A DNA stretch of 64,000 bases from Desulfobacteraceae bacterium (GTDB lineage: Bacteria > Desulfobacterota > Desulfobacteria > Desulfobacterales > Desulfosalsimonadaceae). The DNA lies in assembly GCA_011389935.1 (NCBI GenBank), contig JAABTJ010000005.1:37987-101986 (forward strand), read 5' to 3'. The notes under the pieces were generated by a model. The model was not told the DNA's origin and ran no database searches. It was given only the letters and a program-made list of their open reading frames with translations. Position numbers and translations under genes: made by a program. Position 1 is the first letter of the stretch. The number at the start of each line of letters is the position of its first letter. Below are positions 1-9,428 of this stretch, piece by piece.

Positions 1-1315
1 TTCCCCCCCTGGATTCCACGGCGGCAACCTCCCCCTTGGTCATATAGACGCCCGGGTCCTGCTGCAATTCCTTGTACAGGTACTCCGAAAGACCGGTGGT
101 CCGCATGTGCTGGTAAACAATATAGGCATTGGCATCCGGGTAATCTTCGCGCACATATTTTGCCTGTTTGAGGGCAACCATGGACGTCACCGCGCCGGTA
201 TACGGAAAATCGCCGTCCGTACCGTTTCCGGGGCTCTGGATAAAAACCACGTTTTTGGCTTCTTTCCCGTCGGATGGCCGGGTGACTTTTCCCTTGGCAG
301 CCAGTTCCTCGAACTGATAGTTCGTAATGACGTCGGCATTTCCCCATCCGAGATTGGCGAACTCGTCCGCTTTCGGTTCATAGGGGCGCCAGCCGGCGGC
401 AAGGATCACAGCACCGAAGCTTTCACCATTCGGATCCACCGCGAGAATGTCTCGCCGGCCCTCGTTGTATTCCTTGTATTTTTCAATAAGGGCTTCATGT
501 TCAAGCTCTTTGCCGTTTTCATCCACCCGCATTTCTTCGGGGAGCGGATACGGCACGTCAAACTCGATTTTTTCACCCGGTTTTTTAAGCGTTACGATAA
601 AGTTCCCGGGCTCTCCGGCGATACGGGCCACTACCGTAGCTGTCCGGATATCGATTTTCGGGTTCTCCTCCACCGCCTTGATCAGACCGGCCGCCTTCGG
701 CGGGATCAGTCTGTCATAGGGCGGGTTGACGGGGGTCTGCTTTCGCCACTTGGCGCTATGACCGCCGATGGCATCTTCCTTTTCAACGATGGTCACTTCA
801 TACCCCACGGCCGCTGCATCGAGCGCCGCGGACATGCCGGTAATCCCGCCGCCGATAACCAGGATTCTTTTATTCAGGGTTTCGAGCTTATACGGCTCGA
901 CATCCTTGACTTTTTCGATCCGCGCCATGCCCATGCGGACATAATCCTCGGCCATCATCTGCACCCGGTCGAAATTTTCCTCGTCTTCTTTTTCTTCTTC
1001 GGTCAGGGCGGGGAACTGGTCCCGGGGGTGCGACCAGACGACCCCTTCCCGGAGATTGACCCGTTCAACCACGCAGCCGTCAAACTTGAACGTATTGTAG
1101 TTGACCCGCCGCGAACAGGCCGCAATAACCAGGTTGTTGGTCCCTTTTTCCTCGATATCTTTTTTTATCAGGTCAACGCCCGCTTCGCTGCAGAGAAATT
1201 CATGGGTCGTGCAGGGCAGGGCTTCTTCTTCGACTACGTCGCAGATCGCCTTTATATCCAGGGCATCTCCGATGCCGCAGCCAGTGCAAATGTAAACACC
1301 GTATTTTTTACTCAT
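1..1315 (-). CDS. qmoB: QmoB, quinone-interacting oxidoreductase subunit B (HdrA-like), N-terminal part, cut by window edge
   Basis: An open frame runs from ATG at 1315 off the left edge, giving 438 codons; QmoB is usually about 740-780 residues. The start has a GGAGGG ribosome site 7 bases upstream and lies 12 bases after the qmoA stop. The protein begins MSKKYGVYICTGCGIGDALD, a cysteine-containing HdrA-like lead domain. The lead domain is followed near residue 150 by a FAD-binding Rossmann motif (VIGGGITGMSAALDAA). Family knowledge: QmoABC links the menaquinone pool to APS reductase AprBA at the cytoplasmic face of the membrane. Gene order aprB-aprA-qmoA-qmoB on one strand is the usual one; qmoC would lie beyond the edge. 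The iron-sulfur and MvhD-like C-terminal part is not in the window. Confidence 0.9.
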   Translation of the reverse strand, partial: MSKKYGVYICTGCGIGDALDIKAICDVVEEEALPCTTHEFLCSEAGVDLIKKDIEEKGTNNLVIAACSRRVNYNTFKFDGCVVERVNLREGVVWSHPRDQFPALTEEEKEDEENFDRVQMMAEDYVRMGMARIEKVKDVEPYKLETLNKRILVIGGGITGMSAALDAAAVGYEVTIVEKEDAIGGHSAKWRKQTPVNPPYDRLIPPKAAGLIKAVEENPKIDIRTATVVARIAGEPGNFIVTLKKPGEKIEFDVPYPLPEEMRVDENGKELEHEALIEKYKEYNEGRRDILAVDPNGESFGAVILAAGWRPYEPKADEFANLGWGNADVITNYQFEELAAKGKVTRPSDGKEAKNVVFIQSPGNGTDGDFPYTGAVTSMVALKQAKYVREDYPDANAYIVYQHMRTTGLSEYLYKELQQDPGVYMTKGEVAAVESRGG

Positions 1316-1327
1316 ATTTGATCCCTC

Positions 1328-2602
1328 CTACCGCTTCGCCAGGGTTTGAATCGCCTTTAAGGCCATACCGGTTGCATTCTGGTTCGACATCATGACATCG
1401 GCGGGCCGGTTGGCGCACCCGGCGGCAAACATGCCCCCTTTTTCAAAGTCGTTGATGACAAAACCGTCTTCCGTAAACTGCAGGTCCGCGGGCAATTTCG
1501 CAGATGCCGCGGAAGGCTGCATACCGGTGGCGAGCACGACCATATCGACGGTCTGGTGAATCTTTTCTCCGCTCAGGGTATCTTCGGCGGTCACGGTAAT
1601 TCCGTCGCCGGTCGCCTCCTCGACAGCCGCAACCTTCCCCTTGACAAACTTTACATTTTCATCATCCTTGATGTTATTGTAAAATTTTTCATACTTGTAT
1701 CCGGGGGCGCGCAGGTCGATATAGTAAATATAAATGGTCGCATCCGGATACTGTTCGCGGATGTAGGTTGCATGCTTGAGGGACGCCATGCAGCAGATAT
1801 AGGAACAATACGGCAGATGGTTTTCATCCCGGGAACCGGCGCATTGCACGAATGCAATGCTTTTCGGCTCGCTGCCGTCCGAGGGCCTGAGGATCTTCCC
1901 TTCGGTCGGGCCGTTTTTGGATGCCAGACGCTCCAGCATCATGTTCGTGATAATATTGGGATACCTGCCAAAGCCCAGATTTTCAATCTTTGCCGCATCG
2001 TAGGGCTCCCAGCCGGTCGCCCAGACAATGGCCCCGGCATTCAATTCGACCGTTTTCGCCTCCATTTCGAGGTCAACGGCATTATACGGGCAGGCTTCCT
2101 TGCAGCGATTGGCGTCCTCGGTGCCGATGATCTGCGGAGAAATCACGTACCGGTAAGGGAAGGCCATTTCATGGGGCAGATATGCGCCCTTGTGTTTGTT
2201 CATTCCAAAGTTGAATTCATTGGGAATTTCCGCCTGGCAGGCTTCCGCGCAGGCATTGCAGCAGGTGCAGTTTTCGTTGACGTAGCGGGGATTCAGCTTG
2301 ACGCTCACCTTGTAATCACCAGCCTTGCCGTCGACCTTTTCGACATCCGCCAATGTAAAAACTTTGATTCGCGGGTTGTCCTTTATTCGCCGGAAGTTGA
2401 TTTCAAGGCCGCATGTGGGGGGGCAAAGCTTGGGGAAGTATTGATTGAGCTGCGCCACCCGGCCGCCGAGATAAGGGTTTTTTTCGACGATGATGACATC
2501 GTACCCCACTTCCGCGGCTTCCAGAGCAGTGGTAAGGCCGGCGATGCCGCCCCCGACCACCATTATCGTTCCGCTCAACGGGGCTCCTTTCGTTTCACTC
2601 AT
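1328..2602 (-). CDS. qmoA: QmoA, quinone-interacting oxidoreductase subunit A (HdrA-like flavoprotein)
   Basis: The protein has 424 residues, the usual QmoA length, starting at an ATG with a GGAGGG site 7 bases upstream. Residues 14-45 form an FAD dinucleotide-binding fold ([19 protein letters not shown], then IVEKNPYLGGRVAQLNQYFP). A cysteine-rich stretch near residues 110-120 (CTCCNACAEAC) can bind an iron-sulfur cluster. A C-terminal FAD motif (GGMFAAGC) follows. The position equivalent to the selenocysteine of the HdrA at 43168-46206 is occupied by ordinary residues here. The qmoB start follows after 12 bases, so the two are probably co-translated. It acts with QmoB and QmoC to pass electrons from menaquinol to APS reductase. 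Confidence 0.93.
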   Translation of the reverse strand: MSETKGAPLSGTIMVVGGGIAGLTTALEAAEVGYDVIIVEKNPYLGGRVAQLNQYFPKLCPPTCGLEINFRRIKDNPRIKVFTLADVEKVDGKAGDYKVSVKLNPRYVNENCTCCNACAEACQAEIPNEFNFGMNKHKGAYLPHEMAFPYRYVISPQIIGTEDANRCKEACPYNAVDLEMEAKTVELNAGAIVWATGWEPYDAAKIENLGFGRYPNIITNMMLERLASKNGPTEGKILRPSDGSEPKSIAFVQCAGSRDENHLPYCSYICCMASLKHATYIREQYPDATIYIYYIDLRAPGYKYEKFYNNIKDDENVKFVKGKVAAVEEATGDGITVTAEDTLSGEKIHQTVDMVVLATGMQPSAASAKLPADLQFTEDGFVINDFEKGGMFAAGCANRPADVMMSNQNATGMALKAIQTLAKR

Positions 2603-3171
2603 GTTACCCTCCGTACTTACAGGTTCGAATTGTATAACCTTTTATTTTTCCATATGCTGTCGCGTGTGGTCTTCGTGTATTCTTCCTGACTCATATATGG
2701 GTATTCGCTGAAATATTTGCTGCCGGGAATCAGACTTGACGGGGGAAAACCGCAGATCGACCCGAAAAGGTTCCCGGCTGCTTTTCCCGGTAACGAAGGG
2801 TCAGACAACGAACGATCCGGCAAAAGGCATCCCGGATGCTTATTCCGGATGCTTATTCCGGTTCGTTTCGCGTCCCGTTCCGCTTCCTTCCCGGCCTGCC
2901 GGATACTGTTCTCAACGGACAAGGTCGGGAGGATTGCCAGGTCATGCGCCCTTTCCCCATGGCCCTTTGAAATTGATCCCTTGAAAAGCGACCCTTGGAA
3001 CGGAAAACTCGAAATCCCGGCCGCAAAAAAACAGCTGGCAGCGAAATTCGCATCTCGCTTTACGCGTCCGGTGGATTCCCAGGTTACGGTTCCAAAGCGC
3101 AACGGTCCCCTGTAAAGAGGACCAAGCCATCCCAAAAAAAACAAAACCGATCGTACAAAAAATGATGAAAA
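2603..3171. other. Gap between aprA terminator and qmoA
   Basis: This region of about 0.57 kb holds no convincing gene. It contains a perfect 13-base tandem duplication (GGATGCTTATTCC at 2834-2846 and 2847-2859). A 25-codon minus-strand frame at 2617-2694 (begins MSQEEYTKTTRDSIWKNK) has no ribosome site and is not called. Because a terminator closes the aprA transcript, a separate qmo promoter is expected here, but no clear -35/-10 pair was found. Confidence 0.5.
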
Positions 3172-3201
3172 ACCTCCAGGTGCCGGAAGGCACCTGGAGG
3201 T
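3168..3201 (-). terminator. Rho-independent terminator after aprA
   Basis: A perfect 13-base-pair inverted repeat (ACCTCCAGGTGCC at 3172-3184, loop 3185-3188, GGCACCTGGAGGT at 3189-3201) lies 29 bases beyond the aprA stop. In the direction of transcription it is followed by a short T-run and then a second T-rich stretch. It should end most aprBA transcripts before qmoA. Confidence 0.85.
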
Positions 3202-3230
3202 GTATATCCGCTACTTCAAGAAGACATCAT

Positions 3231-5210
3231 TCAGCTCGGGATGATCTGGACATAGTCTTTCTTGAATACATCCCACTGCTGTGCTTTGGGATCATACTTG
3301 GAATTGACAAAGCAAAACCAGTTCTCATCGTCCTGATTCGGGTGGTCTGCCTGGTAGTAAAAGCCCGGATAACGGGTTTCTTTACGGAACTGGATGTGCC
3401 GCAGGTGCGATTCCACGGTCCAGATCCTGTGGTAGATTTCCCAAGCCCTCATCAGTTCATGCAGATCGCCGGCTGCAAGCTTTTCGCAGTCTTCGCGCAT
3501 GCCCTGGAGAAGGTCCATAACGATTTCGAGGTTTTTGTCGGTGGTCAGGTAATAGGTAGCCGTACCTGCGCCGTACTCATGGGTCGCCTTCATCAGGCGG
3601 TACATCATGCCTTCGGGCTTCAGGTAGTTGGGGTTGATATTGATGGCGGTCGTATATTCGCAATTGTCCAGGAACATACGAACGGGCTTGTAGACAATAT
3701 CAACGGCTTCCTGTGCGGAAATGGCCAATTCCGGCTTGAAGTCCGCATGATCCTTGGCGTAGCGAACCATCTGCTTCGCCGCGATACGCCCTTCGGCATG
3801 GGAGCCGGAGGAAAACTTGTGACCCGAGCAGCCAACGCCGTCACCGGCAGTGAACAGACCGTTGACCGTGGTCATCCGGTTGTAAACCTTGCCGTTGTCG
3901 GCCTTGATCTTGTATGAATCGGGAATCCAGTCATAATCCGGACCGGAGACCCACAAACCGCAGCAACCGGAGTGGGAGCCCAGCAAATAGGGTTCCGTCG
4001 GCATCAACTCGGAGTTTTTCTTTTCCGGCTCGGTGTTGGTGGCGCACCACAGGTTGGCCTGGCCGCAGGTCATGTCCAGGAAGTCTTCCCATGCTTCTGA
4101 TTCCAGATGCTTGAGTTCCTTCTTGTCCATGGTCTTGCCGAGTTCCGCCAGTGCGGTAACCGTATCCATGATAATCGGTCCGCGGCCTTCCTTCATCTCA
4201 AAGAGCATGAGGTGGTTACGCAGACAGGTCGGGGTAATGGCTGCCGTGCCGTAAGGTGCATAATATTCCAGCTCTTTCTTTGCTGCGTCGCTGGCTGCAA
4301 AATTTTCTCCCAGGCCGTTGAGTGCTTTTGCCTTGAACAGGAGGAACCACGCGCCGACAGGACCGTAACCGTCCTTGAAGCGAGCCGGGGTGAAGCGGTT
4401 TTCCATCATGGAAAGCTCGGCACCGACTTTCATGGTCAGGGTATAGGTGGAACCGGAGTTCCATACCGGGTACCATGCACGACCCTTGCCTTCACCAACA
4501 GAGCGGGGCTGATAAATGTTTACAGCGCCGCCGCAGGCCACCATCATGGTCTTGGCCTTGATGACGTAGACTTTGTTTTCACGCACGGAAAAACCGATTG
4601 CGCCGGCAATCTGGTTTTCGCGGTTCTTGTCAAGCAGCAGTTCGACGATAAACACGCGCTCGAGAATGTTGTCATCGCCAAGAGCCTTTTTTGCTGCTTC
4701 GGCAACGATTCTCTTGTAGGATTCACCGTTGATCATGATCTGCCATTTACCGGTGCGAACCGGCTGGGCGCCGCCTTTCAGGGTACCGAGCTTGAGGCCT
4801 TTTTTGCCGTCAAGGTTCTTGTTGTCTTCGGTTTTCTTCCAGACCGGCAGGCCCCATTCCTCGAACAGATGCACGGAGTCATCCACGTGGCAGCCGAGGT
4901 CGAAAATAAGGTCTTCACGGACGATGCCCATGAGGTCGTTTCTGACCATGCGGACATAGTCGTCCGGGGTGTTATCGCCGATATAGGTATTGATGGCGGA
5001 AAGGCCCTGGGCAACTGCCCCGCTTCTCTCCATCGCCGCCTTGTCGCACAGCAGAACGCTCTGGTCGTCGCCGAGCCATTTCTTGACTTCAAATGCAGTC
5101 CCGCAGGCAGCCATGCCGCCGCCGACGATCAGGATGTCAACTTCTTTTTCCACAACTTCAGGGTCCCTAACAGCCTTGAGCTCACCCTGGGGTTTATTCG
5201 GTAATGCCAT
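3231..5210 (-). CDS. aprA: Adenylylsulfate (APS) reductase alpha subunit
   Basis: The protein has 659 residues, full length for AprA. It is the FAD-containing subunit that reduces adenosine 5'-phosphosulfate to sulfite and AMP in the cytoplasm. An N-terminal FAD motif is seen at residues 26-45 (DILIVGGGMAACGTAFEVKK). Typical AprA stretches follow, including NRFTPARFKDGYGPVGAW and a C-terminal helical domain with KETRYPGFYYQADHP. ATG at 5210 has an AAGGAGG site. It lies 67 bases after aprB in the usual aprBA order and ends at a strong hairpin terminator. The gene shows no sign of damage. Confidence 0.97.
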   Translation of the reverse strand: MALPNKPQGELKAVRDPEVVEKEVDILIVGGGMAACGTAFEVKKWLGDDQSVLLCDKAAMERSGAVAQGLSAINTYIGDNTPDDYVRMVRNDLMGIVREDLIFDLGCHVDDSVHLFEEWGLPVWKKTEDNKNLDGKKGLKLGTLKGGAQPVRTGKWQIMINGESYKRIVAEAAKKALGDDNILERVFIVELLLDKNRENQIAGAIGFSVRENKVYVIKAKTMMVACGGAVNIYQPRSVGEGKGRAWYPVWNSGSTYTLTMKVGAELSMMENRFTPARFKDGYGPVGAWFLLFKAKALNGLGENFAASDAAKKELEYYAPYGTAAITPTCLRNHLMLFEMKEGRGPIIMDTVTALAELGKTMDKKELKHLESEAWEDFLDMTCGQANLWCATNTEPEKKNSELMPTEPYLLGSHSGCCGLWVSGPDYDWIPDSYKIKADNGKVYNRMTTVNGLFTAGDGVGCSGHKFSSGSHAEGRIAAKQMVRYAKDHADFKPELAISAQEAVDIVYKPVRMFLDNCEYTTAININPNYLKPEGMMYRLMKATHEYGAGTATYYLTTDKNLEIVMDLLQGMREDCEKLAAGDLHELMRAWEIYHRIWTVESHLRHIQFRKETRYPGFYYQADHPNQDDENWFCFVNSKYDPKAQQWDVFKKDYVQIIPS

Positions 5211-5277
5211 AATATATCCTCCTTAAATGTCGAAACATTTGTAATTGACGGGTCATCCTGTTCAGATAACCGGCAGC

Positions 5278-5715
5278 CTAGACGGTCGCCTGGGGCTTCG
5301 GGATCTGGTATCCGTCCGCTTCTTCGGTGGAGAGCAGGTCACTTTCAAGATCTTTGCCTTTCAGGCTCTCGTAGGCATTGGCTTCGCCTTCAGGAGTGGT
5401 CCGGATGGGGAACTTGAAGCGCTTGACAACGCCGTTTCTGAACTTGCAGGTCCACATCACGTCTTCCGTACCCATCATCGGATAAATGCTGCTTCCCAGG
5501 GGAACAAAGTCGGCATAGCCGCGAACTTCGATTGCCTGGGTCGGGCAGATTTTTACACAGGAAAAGCATTCCCAGCACTGATCCGGCTCCTGGTTGTACG
5601 CCTTCATCAAGTTGGGATCCAGAACCATAAGGTCATTGGGGCAGATGTACATACAGGCCGTTTTCTCGCCGCCCTTGCAGCCATCACATTTTTCAGTAAT
5701 TACGAAACTTGGCAT
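5278..5715 (-). CDS. aprB: APS reductase beta subunit (ferredoxin-like)
   Basis: The protein has 145 residues, standard for AprB. The N-terminal half carries the cysteine pattern for two [4Fe-4S] clusters (CDGCKGGEKTACMYICP near residue 10 and CWECFSCVKICP near residue 47). The C-terminal tail (residues about 85-145) is the extension that wraps around AprA. Start ATG at 5715 has an AGGAGG site 7 bases upstream. It passes electrons to the FAD of AprA and is the first gene of the apr operon. Confidence 0.97.
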   Translation of the reverse strand: MPSFVITEKCDGCKGGEKTACMYICPNDLMVLDPNLMKAYNQEPDQCWECFSCVKICPTQAIEVRGYADFVPLGSSIYPMMGTEDVMWTCKFRNGVVKRFKFPIRTTPEGEANAYESLKGKDLESDLLSTEEADGYQIPKPQATV

Positions 5716-5885
5716 TATTTACCTCCTGAGTTACCATTTTTAGTGAAATTCCATAGGCTTCCACTACTTAAACCAATACGAAATATGCGCGTTAAAACGG
5801 GTGCACCTCCTTTCTCACAATTAACGAAATCATATGCAATACAAACAAAAAGACCGTCGTTCCATCAAAATCAAACGTATTCCTA

Positions 5886-5915
5886 TATAAACCCGGCAAT
5901 TGCCTCTCTGGTCAA
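5886..5915 (-). promoter_or_regulatory. Candidate sigma-70-type promoter for aprBA
   Basis: On the minus strand, TTGACC (5910-5915) and TTTATA (5886-5891) are spaced by 18 bases, about 170 bases before aprB. The spacer holds the palindrome GGCAATTGCC, which could be an operator. A second SD-like element (AAAGGAGGTG, near 5807-5816) lies between this promoter and aprB but has no start codon at a suitable distance. The call rests on sequence match alone. Confidence 0.4.
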
Positions 5916-6192
5916 AAACCGGAAACATGCGCCCGCAAAAAAGCCCGGCCACTATCCCTATAACGGGCATCGAAACACCTCCGTTATATAGACAAGCGCC
6001 TGAAGCAAAATAGATCATTTATCACCGGCGTCCGGAGTTGTCAAGACATTTCGACCCCGTCATTCCACGGAAAATCCAAACGGTTACATCCCGATCAACT
6101 GTCCACATATAGAGCCTGTAAAAAATAAAGCCACAATATATGTGGCAGTACTTTTTTTCCATTTCGGGGAAAAAATGTCTTTCGTCTCCGAT

Positions 6193-6350
6193 ATTGATGG
6201 ACCCGTAAAAAGTCGATTTTCAGATGGCGCCGTAAAAAGTTCAAGATCAAGGCTTGCGTGATTTCGAAGAATGCAGAGTACTTAGCCGTACGTGAGATTC
6301 TGAGAAATCACGCGTAACGCAGATATTGGACTTTTTACGGTGCCATCAAT
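6193..6350. repeat. Long imperfect inverted repeat (MITE/REP-like) in the aprB-alr gap
   Basis: GATGGCGCCGTAAAAAGT (6223-6240) pairs with ACTTTTTACGGTGCCATC (6330-6347), and GCGTGATTTC (6256-6265) pairs with GAAATCACGC (6304-6313). The whole could fold into a long hairpin. A second copy of the left arm (ATTGATGGACCCGTAAAAAGTC at 6193-6214) also matches the right end through 6350. No gene lies inside. It sits just beyond the alr stop and may end alr transcription. The remainder of the 5716-6369 gap contains the aprB promoter candidate and nothing else recognisable. Confidence 0.6.
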
Positions 6351-6369
6351 ATTTCCTGCAAGGCTTCTT

Positions 6370-7527
6370 TTAGATATACACCCGGCATACACGCCTTGAG
6401 ACGCTGGTTAGCACTTCATAACTGATCGTCTCCGTCTGATCGGCGAGCCGGTCCGCTGAGAACACACCGTTTTCCGGATTTCCGAAAATCGTCACCTCGT
6501 CCCCGACGGCCGCATCCGGCACACCGCCGGTATCCAGCATGGTTGCATCCATACAAACGCGCCCGATTACCGGAACGAACTGTCCCCGGAGGGTCATTTT
6601 GCCGATGGAGGACAAACCGCGGGACAATCCATCCGCATAACCGATGGCAACCGTTGCAATCGTCGTTTTTTTATCCGTCCGGGCTGTCGCCCCGTAGCTG
6701 ACCGCAAAACCCGGGCCCACCGTTTTCAGGTGAACGATGCGGGACTTCAGGGTCATTGCCGGTATCAGCCGAACGGATTCATGATCGACGCTTGTGGAAG
6801 GATAATACCCGTATATGGAAATGCCGGCGCGCACCATGTCCAGGTGCGTTTCAGGCATGTCGATGAGGGCTGCCGAATTCGCGGCATGGCGGATGGCAAA
6901 GTGCACGCCTTTCTTTTCAAGGCGGGCGACAACGTCTTCAAAAACGGCCAGTTGCTGGACGGTCATGGTTTTGTCGGCTTCATCCGCAGCCGCAAAATGG
7001 GTATAGATCCCCTCGCAGGCAAGCCCGTCAAGCCTGCATATGGCGCATATTTCATCAACAGCCGCGTCACGGCAGACTTTCCTGCTCAATCCAATTTCTC
7101 CGTCGCTTGTCAAAATACCAAGGCGGCCCATACCGGTATCCATCTTGATGTGCACCCGGAGCCGGTGCCCCATGGAACGAGCCCTTTCAGAAAGGTCTAC
7201 CGCTTCCCTGTAGCCGCATACGGTCTGGGTCAAGCCGTACTCAATAAGCCTGGCGGCCTGGGCGGGGCGGGTTTTTCCGAAAATCAATACGGGAACGTCA
7301 ATGCCTGCATGCCGGAGTTCCAATGCTTCCCCCAGCCTGGCAACGCCCAGGGCGTCGGCACCCGCATCAACTGCCCGCAGCGCAGTCTCGACCGCTCCGT
7401 GGCCATAGGCATCGGCTTTGACCACCGCCATGAAACGCGCGGATCCTTTCAGAAGGCGTTTCAAATTCCTGATGTTGTCCGACAATGCCTTTCCGCTAAT
7501 CTCGGCCCATACCTCGCAAGGAATCAC
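6370..7527 (-). CDS. alr: Alanine racemase
   Basis: This PLP enzyme interconverts L- and D-alanine for peptidoglycan synthesis. The PLP-lysine motif AVVKADAYGHG lies near residue 35. The catalytic tyrosine region (GFAVSYGATART) and C-terminal EVLTSVSRRVCRVYI are present. I chose the GTG at 7527 (385 residues, normal length) because GGGGAG lies just upstream and the family-like sequence begins there (IPCEVWAEIS). The frame stays open to ATG at 7584 and TTG at 7593, which would overlap the comM end. It lies 3' of comM on the same strand and is probably co-transcribed. Confidence 0.9.
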   Translation of the reverse strand: MIPCEVWAEISGKALSDNIRNLKRLLKGSARFMAVVKADAYGHGAVETALRAVDAGADALGVARLGEALELRHAGIDVPVLIFGKTRPAQAARLIEYGLTQTVCGYREAVDLSERARSMGHRLRVHIKMDTGMGRLGILTSDGEIGLSRKVCRDAAVDEICAICRLDGLACEGIYTHFAAADEADKTMTVQQLAVFEDVVARLEKKGVHFAIRHAANSAALIDMPETHLDMVRAGISIYGYYPSTSVDHESVRLIPAMTLKSRIVHLKTVGPGFAVSYGATARTDKKTTIATVAIGYADGLSRGLSSIGKMTLRGQFVPVIGRVCMDATMLDTGGVPDAAVGDEVTIFGNPENGVFSADRLADQTETISYEVLTSVSRRVCRVYI

Positions 7528-7555
7528 TTCTTCTCCCCGATGGTTGTTTTTGTAT

Positions 7556-9103
7556 TTACACGAAAGACGAGTATCCGCCTTCATTCCGGTCAAAACTTCG
7601 GTACTGAATGGCCTCGAGCACGTGACCGGCTTCGATATCGGCCGCTACTTCCAGATCCGCTATCGTCCGGGCAATTTTCAGAATCCGGTGGTAGGCCCTT
7701 GCCGAAAGACCCAGCTTATCCATAGCGGTTTCCAGTATCCGGGAAGAGGCATCATCAATGCTGCAATACGTTCGTATATGACGGCTGCTCATCTGCGAAT
7801 TGGCATGAATTTTCAAACGCGCAAACCGGTTGCCCTGTATGGCCCTGGCTTTTGCAACCCTTTTCCGGATCACCATGGATGATTCCGCCGGTTTCCGGCT
7901 GGACATCTCCCGGTAGGTGACATTGGGTACTTCCACGTGAAGGTCAATGCGGTCCATCAGCGGGCCGGACATGCGGTTCCGGTACTGCTGAATCTGGGAC
8001 GAACTGCACCGGCAGGGATGGTTTTCATCCGTCAAATAGCCGCACGGGCAGGGATTCATCGCAGCGACAAGCATGAACCCGGCAGGATAGGTAATGCTCA
8101 TGACGGCCCTTGAAATGGTAACCTCACGATCCTCCATCGGCTGTCGCAGAACTTCCAGGACGCTTTTTTTGAATTCCGGCAGCTCATCCAGAAACAAAAC
8201 GCCGTTATGGGCCAGGCTCACCTCGCCCGGACGCGGATTGCTGCCGCCGCCGATCAGCCCCGCATTTGAGATGGTATGATGCGGTGCGCGAAACGGCCGC
8301 TGGGAAAGCAGGGCCGTCCCTTTCGGCAGCAAACCGGCCACACTGTATATCTTCGTGGTTTCTATGGCCTCATCAAACGCCAGGGGAGGGATAATTCCCG
8401 GAAAGCGTCTGGCGAGCATGGTTTTCCCGGCCCCCGGGGGGCCTGTCATGATCATGTTATGCGCCCCCGCGGCAGCGATTTCCATGGCCCGCCTGGCATG
8501 CCCCTGGCCGGAGACTTCCGAAAAATTGATCCCCGGCTCCGCATCGGGGTCAAACGTCTCGGCCGCATGGCTTTTTTCGCTTTCAATGGCCTTTTCCCCC
8601 CGCAAAAAACCGACCGCTTCGGCCAGGGTGGATACGGGGTAAACATTCAACCCCTCCACCACGGCCGCCTCGAAACGGTTTTCGGCCGGCACCACAATGC
8701 CTGAAAAACCCGCGGATCTTGCGGCCATGGCCATGGGAAGCGACCCTGTCACCGGCTTGATCCGGCCGTCCAGGGCAAGTTCTCCCAAAATGACATACGG
8801 ACGGACGGCATCCTGCGGAAAAATGCCGCTGGCCGCCAGAATACCCAGGGCGATGGGGAGGTCGAATCCGGTCCCCCCTTTTTTGATATGCGCCGGTGCA
8901 AGATTCACGGTGATCCGGTCATCCGGAAAACCGTATCCGCAATTGATAATGGCCGCCTTTACCCGCTCCCGGCTCTCTTTCACGGAGGTTTCCGGAAGTC
9001 CGACGGTCGAAAACGCGGGCAGCCCATGGGCAATATCGACCTCGACTTCCATCAAAAGGCCGTCAATGCCAATGACGGCGCCGGTATAAACCATAGACAA
9101 CAA
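7556..9103 (-). CDS. comM: YifB/ComM family Mg-chelatase-like AAA+ ATPase
   Basis: The protein has 515 residues, the family length. The N-terminal ChlI-like domain (residues 1-170) has the family opening ([15 protein letters not shown]). Walker A is [13 protein letters not shown] near residue 220, with a Walker B region ([10 protein letters not shown]) and a zinc-finger-like [15 protein letters not shown] stretch near residue 350. Members act as hexameric helicases promoting branch migration in natural transformation. The TTG at 9103 is preferred over ATG at 9094 because it restores the conserved first residues. Its stop lies 28 bases before the chosen alr start. Confidence 0.9.
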   Translation of the reverse strand: MLSMVYTGAVIGIDGLLMEVEVDIAHGLPAFSTVGLPETSVKESRERVKAAIINCGYGFPDDRITVNLAPAHIKKGGTGFDLPIALGILAASGIFPQDAVRPYVILGELALDGRIKPVTGSLPMAMAARSAGFSGIVVPAENRFEAAVVEGLNVYPVSTLAEAVGFLRGEKAIESEKSHAAETFDPDAEPGINFSEVSGQGHARRAMEIAAAGAHNMIMTGPPGAGKTMLARRFPGIIPPLAFDEAIETTKIYSVAGLLPKGTALLSQRPFRAPHHTISNAGLIGGGSNPRPGEVSLAHNGVLFLDELPEFKKSVLEVLRQPMEDREVTISRAVMSITYPAGFMLVAAMNPCPCGYLTDENHPCRCSSSQIQQYRNRMSGPLMDRIDLHVEVPNVTYREMSSRKPAESSMVIRKRVAKARAIQGNRFARLKIHANSQMSSRHIRTYCSIDDASSRILETAMDKLGLSARAYHRILKIARTIADLEVAADIEAGHVLEAIQYRSFDRNEGGYSSFV

Positions 9104-9326
9104 TTTTGGCTCAGCATCCAGAAGTTATAAATTGGTAGTTGAAATTCGAAAATCGGTATCCGTTATTCGCAATTTGGGTAACCATAGCAAAGCCATGTGA
9201 GAATAACAAGTAAAAAAGGAGGCGCTGAAAGCCAATCCACGGGAGCAGGAATACCGGTTTTTCGCCCTTATTTCGGGCACATGACATAATAAAATGTCTC
9301 TGCCATATTTTTCGCCCGGCAAGTCT

Positions 9327-9355
9327 TTGCAATTTTATAAAAAACCTTATATATA
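9327..9355 (+). promoter_or_regulatory. Candidate sigma-70-type promoter for lpxC
   Basis: TTGCAA (9327-9332), a 17-base A/T-rich spacer and TATATA (9350-9355) lie about 75 bases before lpxC. The rest of the 9104-9428 gap, between divergent comM and lpxC, shows no gene or notable repeat. Confidence 0.5.
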
Positions 9356-9428
9356 TGGTACAATTATTCGAAAACAGCGCTGCCCCGATCCGGCAGCACC
9401 ATGAATTCATAACATAAAAAACAAAAGC

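Noticed and set aside
107..1321. Plus-strand open frame of about 400 codons opposite qmoB
   Set aside because: The minus-strand frame encodes clear QmoB sequence; the plus-strand translation shows no family motif and is an antisense shadow.
2834..2859. Start of a tandem repeat or CRISPR-like array
   Set aside because: Only two 13-base copies with no spacers; no array elsewhere in the window.
2617..3144. A minus-strand gene in the aprA-qmoA gap
   Set aside because: The frame lacks a ribosome site, has a biased composition and crosses a tandem duplication; only its last 25 codons look protein-like.
5801..5816. Leader peptide gene upstream of aprB
   Set aside because: A good SD-like sequence is present but no ATG, GTG or TTG lies at a workable distance with a meaningful frame.
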